A DNA stretch of 37,146 nucleotides from Halanaerobiales bacterium (GTDB lineage Bacteria > Bacillota > Halanaerobiia > Halanaerobiales > DTU029). Both the position numbers and the translations under genes were made by a program. The notes beneath the pieces were generated by a model. That model did not search any database, had not been told where the DNA came from, and was given only the letters and a program-made list of their open reading frames with translations. This document shows positions 8,274-15,964 of the stretch, one piece after another (the stretch's first letter is position 1; every line of letters begins with the position of its first letter). Location: NCBI GenBank assembly GCA_025451675.1, contig JANWJZ010000039.1, positions 1 to 37,146 on the forward strand. Reading direction: 5' to 3'.

Positions 8274-10355
8274 TTAAATTAAAATTTTAAATTTACTCAA
8301 ATTACTCTCCAATTCATCAACACTATCTTTTAGATTAGCAGCAAGCCTGGCTAACTCATCGGCTGAAGACACCTGTTCCTCACTGGCTGCAGTTACCTCT
8401 TCAGTAGAAGCGGCTGTTTGCTGGGCTATAGTAGATATGTTCAATATCTCTTCTAAGGCCCTGTTCTTATATTCATCTATCTCGGTCATAGCATTATTTA
8501 CCTGATTTACTGCTTCAGTTATTTTCTGGAGAGAATCAATAATTCCTCTGAAAGCTTGATCTGCTTCCTGGACTGATAATTTTTGTTCATCAAAAATTAC
8601 ATTGGCATTCTCAACTTCTTGAACAGCATTCTGTGTCTCTTTAACTATTTCTTCCACTATGTTTCTTATAGTTTTTGTTGCTTCGCTGGTCTGTTCCGCC
8701 AGGTGTTTTATCTCATCTGCTACTACCCCGAAACCTTTTCCGGCCGCACCGGCTCTGGCCGCCTCTATAGAAGCATTGAGGGATAACAGGCTGGTCTGTT
8801 CACTGATTCCATTTATCAGGTCAACTATCTTACTAATCTGTAAGGCCTTCTCATTGAGATTTTTAATATCATCCTGTACCTTAGTAAATTTCATGGCAGA
8901 AGTATTACTTTTTTCATTAAGGACATTCATTGTTTCAGCTGCATTCCTACTGGTACTCCTTATTTCTCTAGCCACATCAAGTACTGCTTTAATATTTTCA
9001 TTTACCCCGACTATTCGTTGGGCCAGTAATTCCATTATCTCTGCACTGCTCTGGGCTTCATCTGCCTGTTCCTGGGCTCCAATACTGATGGTTTCAATTG
9101 ATTCCGATACCTGTTGTGCTGATGCATAGGACTGTTTTGATACTTCATTGATTACATTGGTATCCTGCAGGACTCTCTCGCCGATTTTACTGGTGTTTAT
9201 TATTAATTCCCTGATGTTATTGACCATTTGATTAAAACTATTGCCCAGTTTTGCAATTTCGTTATTTCCTTTAAAAGATACACCAACAGTCAGGTCCCCA
9301 TTTTCTACCCTGCTCATTGCTCCCATAATCTCCCGCATAGGATTTATTGTTCCAATGGATATCAACAGGCCGAGAAGTACTGCAACCAGAGCGCATAATA
9401 ATCCCAGAAGGACTGTACTTCTTCCAATCTGATAAACATCCCCTAATAGTGACTCTACTGGTATAACACTGACTAAAGTCCAGTTATTGCTCGTTGTTCC
9501 ATGGGCAATCAGTTCACCATTTATAGTGCTATTGCCCGCACTTACTTCCGGGTTGAGAAATCCTGTATAAGTAGTGCCCAGATTTTCACTATTCAAAGCA
9601 TTTATTATTATCCTGTCTTCATTAAGAAGAAATACTTCTGCTCCTTCGCCAAATTGGGTACTGGCTATAATATCATTTATTACATCCCTCTTAATTACGT
9701 AAACAAGCAGACCCAGGGTTTTCTGGGATTGTATATGAGCAACCCTCCGCATGAGATAAAAATAGTTGTTGTTCTGATTATAATTAGTTACCCAGATAGG
9801 CCGGCCCCGGGCAGCAAGTACTTCTTCATAAAGACTACTATTGGTAAAATCAGTACCTAATAAATCTCTCACATCACTCTCATTAATCCTGGAGTAAAAA
9901 TGCCTGCCATCTTCCCGAAACAAAACTATTCCATTGATATCCCTGTTAGCATAGGAAACTGTATCGATTTTTTCTTTAACTTTATTAAATGTCAATAATC
10001 GCTCATAGGGATTGGCGAATTCTTCTATGTCCAGAAGATTGGCCAGCTCCTGGTCGCCAATAATCAGCATCGATGATTGAACTATTTCCTCCAATTTATT
10101 CTCTATTTTATCAACTACCTGGCTCACTATTTCCTGTGAATAAAAGCCAACCTTTTGTCCGATAACTTCCTTTGACTCTTGATATGTAAAATAACTGACA
10201 ATTGTAAGAGGGACAATACCAATTATTAAAAAAGATGCAATCAAGATATCCTTAACCTTTATTCTGGTAATCCTTATCCTGAACTTTCTCTTCTTTACCT
10301 TTTTCTTACTTTCTTTGTGCTTATTGAACTTAAATAGCTCCTTCAGCTTTTTCAT
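8274..10355 (-). CDS. Methyl-accepting chemotaxis protein, paralogue of the 4553-6604 gene
   Basis: Second transmembrane chemoreceptor, 693 residues. It has a Lys/Arg-rich N-terminal tail longer than that of its neighbour, a membrane helix about residues 34-54 ([20 protein letters not shown]), an extracytoplasmic double-cache-like sensor, a second helix ([21 protein letters not shown]), a HAMP segment starting [20 protein letters not shown], and the signalling domain with the same hairpin tip ([24 protein letters not shown] in pieces). The sensor half differs much more from the paralogue than the signalling half, so the two may detect different ligands. The ribosome site GGAGGGGG lies a few nt before the ATG. 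The gene is flanked by its own terminators, suggesting a monocistronic transcript. Confidence 0.95.
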   Translation of the reverse strand: MKKLKELFKFNKHKESKKKVKKRKFRIRITRIKVKDILIASFLIIGIVPLTIVSYFTYQESKEVIGQKVGFYSQEIVSQVVDKIENKLEEIVQSSMLIIGDQELANLLDIEEFANPYERLLTFNKVKEKIDTVSYANRDINGIVLFREDGRHFYSRINESDVRDLLGTDFTNSSLYEEVLAARGRPIWVTNYNQNNNYFYLMRRVAHIQSQKTLGLLVYVIKRDVINDIIASTQFGEGAEVFLLNEDRIIINALNSENLGTTYTGFLNPEVSAGNSTINGELIAHGTTSNNWTLVSVIPVESLLGDVYQIGRSTVLLGLLCALVAVLLGLLISIGTINPMREIMGAMSRVENGDLTVGVSFKGNNEIAKLGNSFNQMVNNIRELIINTSKIGERVLQDTNVINEVSKQSYASAQQVSESIETISIGAQEQADEAQSSAEIMELLAQRIVGVNENIKAVLDVAREIRSTSRNAAETMNVLNEKSNTSAMKFTKVQDDIKNLNEKALQISKIVDLINGISEQTSLLSLNASIEAARAGAAGKGFGVVADEIKHLAEQTSEATKTIRNIVEEIVKETQNAVQEVENANVIFDEQKLSVQEADQAFRGIIDSLQKITEAVNQVNNAMTEIDEYKNRALEEILNISTIAQQTAASTEEVTAASEEQVSSADELARLAANLKDSVDELESNLSKFKILI

Positions 10356-10537
10356 TCTGACCCCCTCCTTCTATATAAGCAGCTATCCCTGGACTTATAA
10401 AACAATAGAATAAATTATTTATATAATTCTTCACAGGAAGTAATAAATCCTTCACAATTTTATTTTTTTTTGCTCTAGTTGCAATATATAAACAATTCTT
10501 TCTTTTGGTATAGGCAAGGCACTCACCAGGAGCGAAG

Positions 10538-10564
10538 AAAAGCCCTCTACCTGAGAGGGCTTTT
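10538..10564 (-). terminator. Terminator hairpin after the DUF2007-type gene
   Basis: GC-rich stem AGCCCTCT (10541-10548) with AGAGGGCT (10554-10561), 5-nt loop, with A and T tracts on both sides. The plus strand has the longer T-run (10561-10567), but the only upstream gene in range is the minus-strand small protein gene at 10597-10812, so its main role is probably there. Confidence 0.8.
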
Positions 10565-10596
10565 TTTATTCTGGATATTTAATCAGTATCCTTAAG

Positions 10597-10812
10597 CTAA
10601 TTCTCAATTGCCTGCCTGGCTCTATCAAGTTCTGCTTCAGGAACATATAGGGAAACACCGGTCTGGCTCATCCCTGCGTAGATTTTCATATACCCGCCAC
10701 TATCAGGATATTGACGCAATACAGGAATATCCAATTCTCTCAGTATTGATTCGATAACCTCTGCTTCCAGGGAAGCAAAATTGCCCAATAAAACATAATT
10801 GCTTTCATTCAT
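10597..10812 (-). CDS. Small DUF2007-like protein (putative signal-transducing protein)
   Basis: A 71-residue cytoplasmic protein. Its pattern, YVLLGNFASLEAEVIESILRELDIPVLRQYPDSGGYMKIYAGMSQTGVSLYVPEAELDRARQAI, given here in outline, resembles the DUF2007 family: an N-terminal strand followed by a helix that starts with E-A-E, a mid-section with small polar residues, and a closing VPEAELDRARQAI helix. The biochemical role of this family is not established. The ATG has a purine-rich stretch upstream (GGGATGCAGGGAG). The gene lies downstream of the ECF gene but is separated from it by a strong terminator hairpin, so it is likely transcribed alone. Confidence 0.7.
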   Translation of the reverse strand: MNESNYVLLGNFASLEAEVIESILRELDIPVLRQYPDSGGYMKIYAGMSQTGVSLYVPEAELDRARQAIEN

Positions 10813-10849
10813 CTCCCTGCATCCCCTTTCTTTAGTGTAACTGTCCTCT

Positions 10850-10901
10850 CAATAATAATAAAACTATAGTCACCCCGTGTAAATGGACAGGGCAACTATA
10901 G
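10850..10901 (-). terminator. Strong terminator after the ECF S-component gene
   Basis: On the minus strand a 14-bp stem (10888-10901 with 10864-10877, with a few G-T pairs) is followed by TTTTATTATTATT (10850-10863). It sits 48 nt after the stop at 10949. Confidence 0.8.
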
Positions 10902-10948
10902 CTCTTATTCATTTCCTTATTAATCTCCTCTCCACCCTGCACACAGAA

Positions 10949-11542
10949 TTAATTATTATAAAACTTTTTCACTGCCAGTATAACCGGTAAGGAAAATATA
11001 ATCGCTATTGTTGCAGTAAGAAAACCTTTAGCTATCAAGGCCAACAGAGTAGTCGTGGCAACACTGACACTGATATTCATGGCTTCTGCATAGGCCTCTA
11101 CATATATCAGGTAAATCAGGCCTACGACGCCTATAGTATTGGTAAAGGAACCTGTTGCTATAGCTGCAGCAATAGCAATATTATCCTTTTTTATCTTTTT
11201 GCTCAAAAATCTATAGGCCAGATAAGCATTTATCCCGATCAAAACCCGCGGGAAAACCGCAACAACTGGATTGAGGAAAATAAAAGAAACCGGTGAGGGT
11301 GTTTTTACCGCTTCCAACATACTGAAAAGACCAAACAGTAAGCCAGTCAAAGCGCCAACTACAGGGCCTTCCAGAATTGCTCCTATAATTACGGGTATAT
11401 GCATTATAGTGGATTTAAAGGGTGGTATAGGGATAAATCCCAATCCAGTTACTCCAAGGACAATGGTGACTGCAAATAAAAGCCCGATTACTGTAATCTC
11501 CCTTGTTTTAAACTCTCTCTTTTTTAATGCCATTCTCTCCAT
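10949..11542 (-). CDS. ECF transporter S component (substrate-binding membrane subunit)
   Basis: Integral membrane protein of the energy-coupling-factor vitamin transporter class: it binds a vitamin-like substrate and works with shared EcfT and EcfA/A' subunits encoded elsewhere. About 197 residues with six hydrophobic segments (FKTREITVIGLLFAVTIVLG at the start, closing with TTLLALIAKGFLTATIAIIFSLPVILAV). The first helix followed by IPIPPFKSTIMHIPVIIGAILEGPVVGALTGLLFGLFS in outline fits the broad PF12822/DUF3816 group that includes folate and pantothenate S components. The substrate is not decided by the sequence. The ATG at 11540-11542 is chosen because GGAGG lies 7 nt upstream; the open frame extends 48 nt further without a ribosome site, into the structured leader described separately. 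Confidence 0.85.
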   Translation of the reverse strand: MERMALKKREFKTREITVIGLLFAVTIVLGVTGLGFIPIPPFKSTIMHIPVIIGAILEGPVVGALTGLLFGLFSMLEAVKTPSPVSFIFLNPVVAVFPRVLIGINAYLAYRFLSKKIKKDNIAIAAAIATGSFTNTIGVVGLIYLIYVEAYAEAMNISVSVATTTLLALIAKGFLTATIAIIFSLPVILAVKKFYNN

Positions 11543-11661
11543 TTGAATACCTCCGTTCTCATTCCTTTTTGGATACAAGTCGGAAAACACCAGAGATGCA
11601 GGTGGAAAGAGAGATTTGTTAAGGAAACCGAGTCTGGCTTCTATGAGAATACCAGCTCAGG
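11543..11661 (-). promoter_or_regulatory. Structured 5' leader of the ECF gene, candidate riboswitch
   Basis: From the predicted start of transcription (about 11659) to the start codon the minus-strand transcript is about 115 nt. Its 5' end folds into a long hairpin (11628-11661): CCUGAG with CUCGG, then CUGG with CCAG, then UUCU with AGAA. The hairpin tip UUCUCAU (11643-11649) is exactly complementary to AUGAGAA (11556-11562), which ends one base before the GGAGG ribosome site (11550-11554). A smaller CACC/GGUG hairpin lies between. This could switch ribosome access. It does not match the THF, TPP, preQ1 or other classes I know. Confidence 0.45.
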
Positions 11662-11665
11662 TTAT

Positions 11666-11674
11666 ATTATAACA
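11666..11674 (-). promoter_or_regulatory. Extended -10 promoter of the ECF gene
   Basis: The minus strand reads TGTTATAAT, the same nonamer as at the MATE promoter. Transcription would begin near 11659, just at the base of the long leader hairpin. A convincing -35 is absent. Confidence 0.55.
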
Positions 11675-11821
11675 TATATATGTAATTATTAAAACATTTA
11701 TTTCCATTTCAGTAATTGAAGGCTATTATAATTTTTTATGCATAAACCTTTAATTACCATGCTAAATTAAATGGCTTCGGGAAATAACTAAAAGAAGATG
11801 AATAATAGGAGGTGAAAAATT

Positions 11822-12073
11822 GTGAGTGTAGGCAAACAACTTCATCAGACCTTAGCCTCGTTACGCGGCGCTAAAGCTGATATGGAGGCTTATGCCCTTT
11901 CCACTGAAGATAAAAATGCCCAAAAATTATTTACAGACTGCTGTAACCAATTAGAAAATGTAATTAAAAGTTTCGAGGGAAGGGTCAACTATGTGGAACA
12001 GCAGGAACCACAATATAAAGTAAAACAGGAAATGCAAAAACAGAACAATCAGCAACAGAATAATCAGCAATAA
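11822..12073 (+). CDS. DUF1657 domain protein
   Basis: An 83-residue soluble, helical protein. The opening VGKQLHQTLASLRGAKADMEAYALSTED and the following CCNQLENVIKSFEGRVNYVEQQEPQYK match the DUF1657 family of small Firmicutes proteins, which often accompany spore-related spoVA and yhcN loci; function is unknown. The last 17 residues are a Gln/Asn-rich tail (QKQNNQQQNNQQ), low in complexity. The start is GTG (11822-11824) with AGGAGGTG 7 nt upstream. No spoVA genes are nearby, so the sporulation link is only by family. It is divergent from the ECF gene and convergent with trmO. Confidence 0.85.
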   Translation: MSVGKQLHQTLASLRGAKADMEAYALSTEDKNAQKLFTDCCNQLENVIKSFEGRVNYVEQQEPQYKVKQEMQKQNNQQQNNQQ

Positions 12074-12095
12074 TATAAAATTATATTTCATATGA

Positions 12096-12117
12096 GTCAG
12101 GCCTCATTAGGCCTGAC
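12096..12117. terminator. Hairpin between convergent DUF1657 and trmO genes
   Basis: Perfect 9-bp stem GTCAGGCCT (12096-12104) with AGGCCTGAC (12109-12117), 4-nt loop CATT. It lacks a clear T-run on either strand but sits in the 77-bp gap between two convergent genes, so a shared terminator is likely. Confidence 0.55.
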
Positions 12118-12150
12118 CTCTCTTACTGCCTGTCCTTTCCATTAACGTTC

Positions 12151-12633
12151 CTATAAAAACCTGCCATCATCCTTGGTATTTGACAGTTTATCTACATTTT
12201 TCCCCAACCAGCCGATTTTGACATTATCTCTCCGGTCAAATTCGGGCACATAGGGTTTAATATCAAGTAAAGGCGTCCCATCCAGGATATCCAGATCAGC
12301 AACATGTAGTATGTTCTCTTCAATCTTTAACAGGCGAACTATAGAAAGTCCAATAGGATTTGGACGGCTGGGAGCCCGGACAGCAAATATACCATGTACC
12401 TCGTTTTCCAGAAATGGTTTTACAATTAAAGATGCTTCTCCTGCCTTATGAAAATGATATAGTAGAATTAAATGTGAAAAACCATCCAGATCCTTTATGC
12501 CCTCTATATATTCTGGAAATAACTCAATCTTTCCCCTGGCTGTCCCTTCAGCCGTTGGTTGAATGGGGGTTCCTTTTGCTTCCTTAAAAGGGGATATTAT
12601 TCTGCCGATAGGACTATAGACTATTTTATCCAT
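12151..12633 (-). CDS. trmO: tRNA t6A37 N6-methyltransferase TrmO
   Basis: Single-domain TrmO/UPF0066 protein that uses S-adenosylmethionine to methylate N6-threonylcarbamoyladenosine at position 37 of certain tRNAs. The 160 residues contain the opening YSPIGRIISPFKEAKGTPIQ, the DLDGFSHLILLYHFHKA segment, the hallmark VRAPSRPNPIGLSIVRL, and LDILDGTPLLDIKPYVPEFD. The length fits the short form that lacks the C-terminal domain of the E. coli enzyme. GGAGAGGAAC precedes the ATG. No operon partner is apparent. Confidence 0.93.
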   Translation of the reverse strand: MDKIVYSPIGRIISPFKEAKGTPIQPTAEGTARGKIELFPEYIEGIKDLDGFSHLILLYHFHKAGEASLIVKPFLENEVHGIFAVRAPSRPNPIGLSIVRLLKIEENILHVADLDILDGTPLLDIKPYVPEFDRRDNVKIGWLGKNVDKLSNTKDDGRFL

Positions 12634-12816
12634 CGTTCCTCTCCTTTCCTTTTGCTCTAATTATACTCTACTACAAAATACCAGGACTGTCTAACATATA
12701 TCTTTTATTGGTACTGTAGCCTATTAAATAACTTTATGTATTTTTATAAAACACTGGTTATTAATTATAAAAGTTAAAATTATTAGCCAGCTCCAGCGGG
12801 ATAGGCTACTGTATAA

Positions 12817-12845
12817 TTGACAGTTTCTATTCTGAAAGGTATAAT
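12817..12845 (+). promoter_or_regulatory. Perfect consensus promoter of the glutamate dehydrogenase gene
   Basis: TTGACA (12817-12822), exactly 17 nt of spacer, and TATAAT (12840-12845). Both hexamers are full matches to the housekeeping consensus, which predicts strong constitutive expression. The start codon lies about 50 nt downstream. Confidence 0.88.
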
Positions 12846-12898
12846 AATTAGTAATTAATTACATAGGACAGGAAAAATTTATTTTCAAGGAGGCAAAA

Positions 12899-14185
12899 AT
12901 GAGTAAAGAAATTTATAACCCGTATCATACGGCTCAAAAACAGTTTGACAGTGTGGCGGAAAAAATCGGGCTGGATCAGGATATGCGTGAATTTTTACGC
13001 CAACCAATGAAAGAATTCCATTTTACTATCCCGGTAAAGATGGATGACGGTAGTACAAAAATCTTTAAGGGATACAGGATACAACACAATGATGCCCTGG
13101 GCCCGGCAAAAGGAGGTATCCGCTTCCACCCAGAGGAAACCGCAGACACAGTACGGGCTTTATCAATGTGGATGACCTGGAAATGTTCCCTCCTGGGCCT
13201 GCCCCTGGGCGGAGGTAAAGGGGGCGTAGTCTGTGACCCGAGACTTTTATCAGAAAGGGAACAGGAAAGGCTCTGCCGTGGATATGTAAGAAATCTATTC
13301 AAAAATATGGGCCCCACCATCGACGTTCCAGCTCCGGATGTAATGACAAATGCCCAACACATGCTCTGGATGCTTGATGAATATGAAACTATTGCCGGGG
13401 GAAAATACCCTGGAGTAATCACCGGCAAACCGGTTGCAATGGGCGGCTCACTGGGGCGGACTGAAGCTACAGGCTTTGGTGTTATTTATGTACTCCGTGA
13501 ATCACTGAGAGAACTGGGCATAAATATAGGGGAGACAACTGCTGCCATTCAGGGTTTTGGTAATGTAGCCAGACATGCAGCCCTGAAATATACAGAACTA
13601 GGCGGCAAGGTACTCATAGTTTCCTGCTGGGATAATAATGATAAGAAGGCATACAGTTTCTATAAAAAAGACGGGCTTGACATTGAGCAATTAATTGCCA
13701 TAACAGATTCTTTCGGTACCATTGATAAGGATAAAGCCCGGAATCTGGGTATTGAAATTCTGCCAGGAGATGCCTGGATAGAACAGGATGTAGATATCCT
13801 CATTCCTGCCGCCCTGGAAAATCAGATCACCATCGATAATGTCAATAAGATCAGCGGACAGGTAAAAGTAATAGTAGAAGGTGCCAATGGACCAACCTCC
13901 CCGGAGGCAGACCAGGTACTCAGGGAGAAAAATATATTTGTTGTGCCCGATTTTCTGGCCAATGCCGGCGGGGTTACCTGCAGCTATTTTGAACAGGTCC
14001 AGTCCAACAGTAATTTCTACTGGGAAAAGGATGAGGTACTGGAAAAACTGGATAAGAAAATGACTTCTGCCTTCAAGGACGTTTATGCCCTGGCCCGGAG
14101 AGAAAACCTCTACATGCGGGATGCTGCCTATGTAATTGCCATCAACAGGGTAGCTCAGGCTGTAAAATTGCGGGGCTGGATCTAA
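12899..14185 (+). CDS. Glu/Leu/Phe/Val dehydrogenase family protein, probably glutamate dehydrogenase
   Basis: Catalyses reversible oxidative deamination of an amino acid, most likely glutamate to 2-oxoglutarate and ammonium, with NAD(P). The 428 residues are the usual hexameric-enzyme length. The N-terminal catalytic domain has PMKEFHFTIPVKMDDGS, GYRIQHNDALGPAKGGIRFHP, and the active-site lysine in LPLGGGKGGVVCDPR. The aspartate motif DVPAPDV follows. The Rossmann domain carries AAIQGFGNVARHAA, and EGANGPTSPEADQ and LANAGGVTCSYFEQVQ match the family. Substrate among Glu, Leu, Phe and Val cannot be fixed by eye, though length and loops favour glutamate. GGAGG lies 7 nt before the ATG. A consensus promoter lies upstream and no downstream partner shares the transcript. 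Confidence 0.92.
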   Translation: MSKEIYNPYHTAQKQFDSVAEKIGLDQDMREFLRQPMKEFHFTIPVKMDDGSTKIFKGYRIQHNDALGPAKGGIRFHPEETADTVRALSMWMTWKCSLLGLPLGGGKGGVVCDPRLLSEREQERLCRGYVRNLFKNMGPTIDVPAPDVMTNAQHMLWMLDEYETIAGGKYPGVITGKPVAMGGSLGRTEATGFGVIYVLRESLRELGINIGETTAAIQGFGNVARHAALKYTELGGKVLIVSCWDNNDKKAYSFYKKDGLDIEQLIAITDSFGTIDKDKARNLGIEILPGDAWIEQDVDILIPAALENQITIDNVNKISGQVKVIVEGANGPTSPEADQVLREKNIFVVPDFLANAGGVTCSYFEQVQSNSNFYWEKDEVLEKLDKKMTSAFKDVYALARRENLYMRDAAYVIAINRVAQAVKLRGWI

Positions 14186-14194
14186 ATATCGGAG

Positions 14195-14264
14195 GTAGGA
14201 AGCCGGAAGTAAGAGTTAGTAGGTAAGAAGTAGGAAGTAGGAAGTAAGAAATAAGAAGTGAGAA
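14195..14264 (+). repeat. Degenerate heptamer repeat tract GTAGGAA/GTAAGAA
   Basis: A purine-rich tract just after the dehydrogenase stop consists of about nine degenerate 7-nt units such as GTAGGAA, GTAAGAA and GTGAGAA, in places broken (AGCCGGA, GTTAGTA). It looks like a tandem slippage-type repeat. No palindrome or spacer pattern is present. Confidence 0.7.
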
Positions 14265-14284
14265 CAGGAATTTTTGAAAAGGTA

Positions 14285-14313
14285 TTGACAAATAATTTTA
14301 AATAAGGTACACT
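14285..14313 (+). promoter_or_regulatory. Candidate promoter of the hydrogenase maturation operon
   Basis: TTGACA (14285-14290), 17 nt spacer, then TACACT (14308-14313), a weaker -10. Transcription from about 14320 would give a leader near 265 nt before the first gene. Confidence 0.6.
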
Positions 14314-14319
14314 ATGTTA

Positions 14320-14586
14320 AAGATTTCACAAATACTCAGTAATTTTGAGACCTATTTCTTAAAATTACTGAATATAAATATTACCGAATATATATATTAA
14401 TACCTGACAGGGAAGAATTTCTGACCTGAAAGGGAAAAAGTATGTGGAACCGTTAGCTATTTTACTGCCTTTCTTTATAGCTATTGGTCTAACATTTTGC
14501 TTTTTAAAGCTCCCTTTCAGGGGGCTTTTTTTAATGCGCTAAAGTTTTACAAGAATACTCAAATTAATTTAAGGAGGTAATCTATT
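14320..14586 (+). promoter_or_regulatory. Attenuator-like structured leader of the hydrogenase maturation operon
   Basis: This gene-free stretch holds several pairings. A perfect 10-bp stem is CAGTAATTTT (14337-14346) with AAAATTACTG (14361-14370). A second, 11-position stem is 14450-14460 with 14477-14487. A terminator hairpin lies at 14507-14532. CCTGAAAGGG (14425-14434) is exactly complementary to CCCTTTCAGG (14512-14521), the 5' arm and loop of the terminator, so the two pairings exclude each other while the second stem stays compatible with the antiterminator. A near copy of the antiterminator arm (ACCTGACAGGGAAG, 14402-14415) precedes it. No known riboswitch core or T-box motif was recognised. 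Confidence 0.65.
14507..14532 (+). terminator. Conditional terminator inside the hydrogenase maturation leader
   Basis: Stem 14507-14515 with 14519-14527 (one G-T pair), 3-nt loop, followed by a run of seven T. It lies 55 nt upstream of the first gene of its own operon, so it is probably an attenuator rather than the end of the dehydrogenase transcript, although it could also stop readthrough from that gene. Confidence 0.75.
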
Positions 14587-14841
14587 ATGGAAGAAAAAAT
14601 TGCTGTCATTGGGGCCGTTCTGGATAATCCCCGGGAAACCCAAAATGAGTTCAACGATATCGTTGCTGAATATAGAAACCTGGTACGGGGCCGGATTGGT
14701 ATCCCCCTCCTGGATAAGGGTATTTCAGCAATTGCCCTGATTGTGATCGGCTCCCTCGATGAAATCAACAGTCTGACAGGAAAATTGGGAAAAATCGATG
14801 GTGTGAATGTAAAAACATCTATTTCCAAAAAGGAAATTTAA
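14587..14841 (+). CDS. TM1266-family iron-only hydrogenase system regulator (putative)
   Basis: An 84-residue protein with a ferredoxin-like ACT-type fold pattern: IAVIGAVLDNPRETQNEFNDIVAEYRNLVRGRIGIP, then ISAIALIVIGSLDEINSLTGKLGKIDGVNVKTSISK, given in outline. It matches the TM1266 group found beside hydEFG in many anaerobes and named as a putative hydrogenase-system regulator; it has no DNA-binding helix-turn-helix, and the mode of action is not established. AAGGAGG precedes the ATG. It is the first gene of the operon, 15 nt before hydE and directly behind the attenuator leader. Confidence 0.88.
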   Translation: MEEKIAVIGAVLDNPRETQNEFNDIVAEYRNLVRGRIGIPLLDKGISAIALIVIGSLDEINSLTGKLGKIDGVNVKTSISKKEI

Positions 14842-14856
14842 AAAGGAAATATCAAT

Positions 14857-15909
14857 ATGAGTGCAAAGCTGCTTATTTTACTGGAAAAAGTCTATAGAGA
14901 AAACTACTTAAATAAAGAAGAACTTGAGTATATACTGGACAATATTACCTATGAAAGAGCCGGACCCCTCTTCGCCTATGCCACTCAAACCAGGATGAAA
15001 ATCTATCAGGACAGGGTTTTTCTCCGGTCCCTGGTGGAAATCTCCAATTGCTGTAAAAACAATTGCCTCTATTGTGGGATTAGAAAAGATAATCCCTACC
15101 CCGAACGCTACCGTCTCCTTCCTGACCAGATTCTGGACTGCTGCCTCTCAGCCTATCAGCAGGGTTACAGGACCTTCGTCCTACAGGGCGGCGAGGATAA
15201 TTTTTTTACTACTGAGATGCTGGCAGCAATCATCAGGGAGATAAAAAGAAATTTTCCTGATATGGCCGTCACCCTTTCCCTGGGAGAACGTTCCAGGGAG
15301 GATTATCAGGAGTTTTTTCGGGCTGGAGCAGACCGTTATCTTTTAAGGCATGAAACCATCTCGCCGGAACTTTACCGGAGATATCATCCCGGAATGGAAC
15401 AGGAAAAGAGAATCCAGGCTCTCCGGGATTTGAAAGAAATCGGTTATCAGGTAGGAGCAGGTTTTATCGTCGGCCTGCCTGGCCAGGATAATAAAGTCCT
15501 GGCTGAGGAACTTCTTTTCTTAAAGGAATTTAAGCCGGCCATGGTAGGCATTGGTCCACTGATTCCCCATCCTGAAACACCCTTAGCAGGTATTAAAACA
15601 GGCTCTGTTGAGAAAACCCTGATTCTCCTTGCCTTGATCAGGCTATTACTACCGGAAGTACTTTTACCTATAACCACTGCAGTCAATACCCTGGATAAAA
15701 TGGGCTGGGAAAAGGGATTAAAGGCGGGGGCCAATGTCATTATGCCTGTCATAACGCCTGCCTCGCATAGGAGTAAATATGAGATTTATAAAAATAAGGG
15801 GAGTGTCGATGGCAGTAAATTAACTGAAATTAAAGACAGGATAGAAAGGGCAGGTTTCCGGGTAGACATGGGCAGGGGGGATAATCCCCTCTGGTCAAAG
15901 GAAATTTGA
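14857..15909 (+). CDS. hydE: [FeFe]-hydrogenase H-cluster radical SAM maturase HydE
   Basis: Radical S-adenosylmethionine enzyme that acts with HydG and HydF to build the 2Fe subcluster of the [FeFe]-hydrogenase active site. The 350 residues are the usual length. The radical SAM [4Fe-4S] motif is C66-x3-C70-x2-C73 in SNCCKNNCLYCGIRKDN, and the barrel continues with FVLQGGEDNFF, SLGERSREDYQEFFRAGADRY, the HydE-type RHETISPELYRRYHP, GAGFIVGLPGQ, and IGPLIPHPETPLAG. It shares homology with biotin synthase-like enzymes, but the RHET motif and neighbours make HydE the best call. The ribosome site is modest (AAAAGG, 10 nt). No hydrogenase structural genes are in the window, so the substrate HydA must be encoded elsewhere. 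Confidence 0.95.
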   Translation: MSAKLLILLEKVYRENYLNKEELEYILDNITYERAGPLFAYATQTRMKIYQDRVFLRSLVEISNCCKNNCLYCGIRKDNPYPERYRLLPDQILDCCLSAYQQGYRTFVLQGGEDNFFTTEMLAAIIREIKRNFPDMAVTLSLGERSREDYQEFFRAGADRYLLRHETISPELYRRYHPGMEQEKRIQALRDLKEIGYQVGAGFIVGLPGQDNKVLAEELLFLKEFKPAMVGIGPLIPHPETPLAGIKTGSVEKTLILLALIRLLLPEVLLPITTAVNTLDKMGWEKGLKAGANVIMPVITPASHRSKYEIYKNKGSVDGSKLTEIKDRIERAGFRVDMGRGDNPLWSKEI

Positions 15910-15964
15910 TTGTACTGTCTGGCAGATAAGTTTAATTTTAATTAATAATAAGGAGGCTTACCTG

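Noticed and set aside
11543-11661. TPP riboswitch in the ECF leader, because the minus strand has ACCTGA..CTGG near its 5' end
   Set aside because: The CTGAGA part and the second half of the TPP core are missing, and the sequence fits a simple nested hairpin better.
11700-11821. Forespore-type (sigma-G) promoter for the DUF1657 gene
   Set aside because: GCATA and CATGCTA occur upstream but are only 13 nt apart and the -10 deviates, so the match is no better than chance.
14195-14264. CRISPR array
   Set aside because: Repeat units are 7 nt, degenerate and directly adjacent, with no unique spacers and no cas genes.
14320-14586. T-box or a known metabolite riboswitch in the maturation leader
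   Set aside because: No T-box AGGGTGGNACC motif, no SAM, FMN, c-di-GMP, ZTP or fluoride core. Only the terminator/antiterminator pairing is supported.
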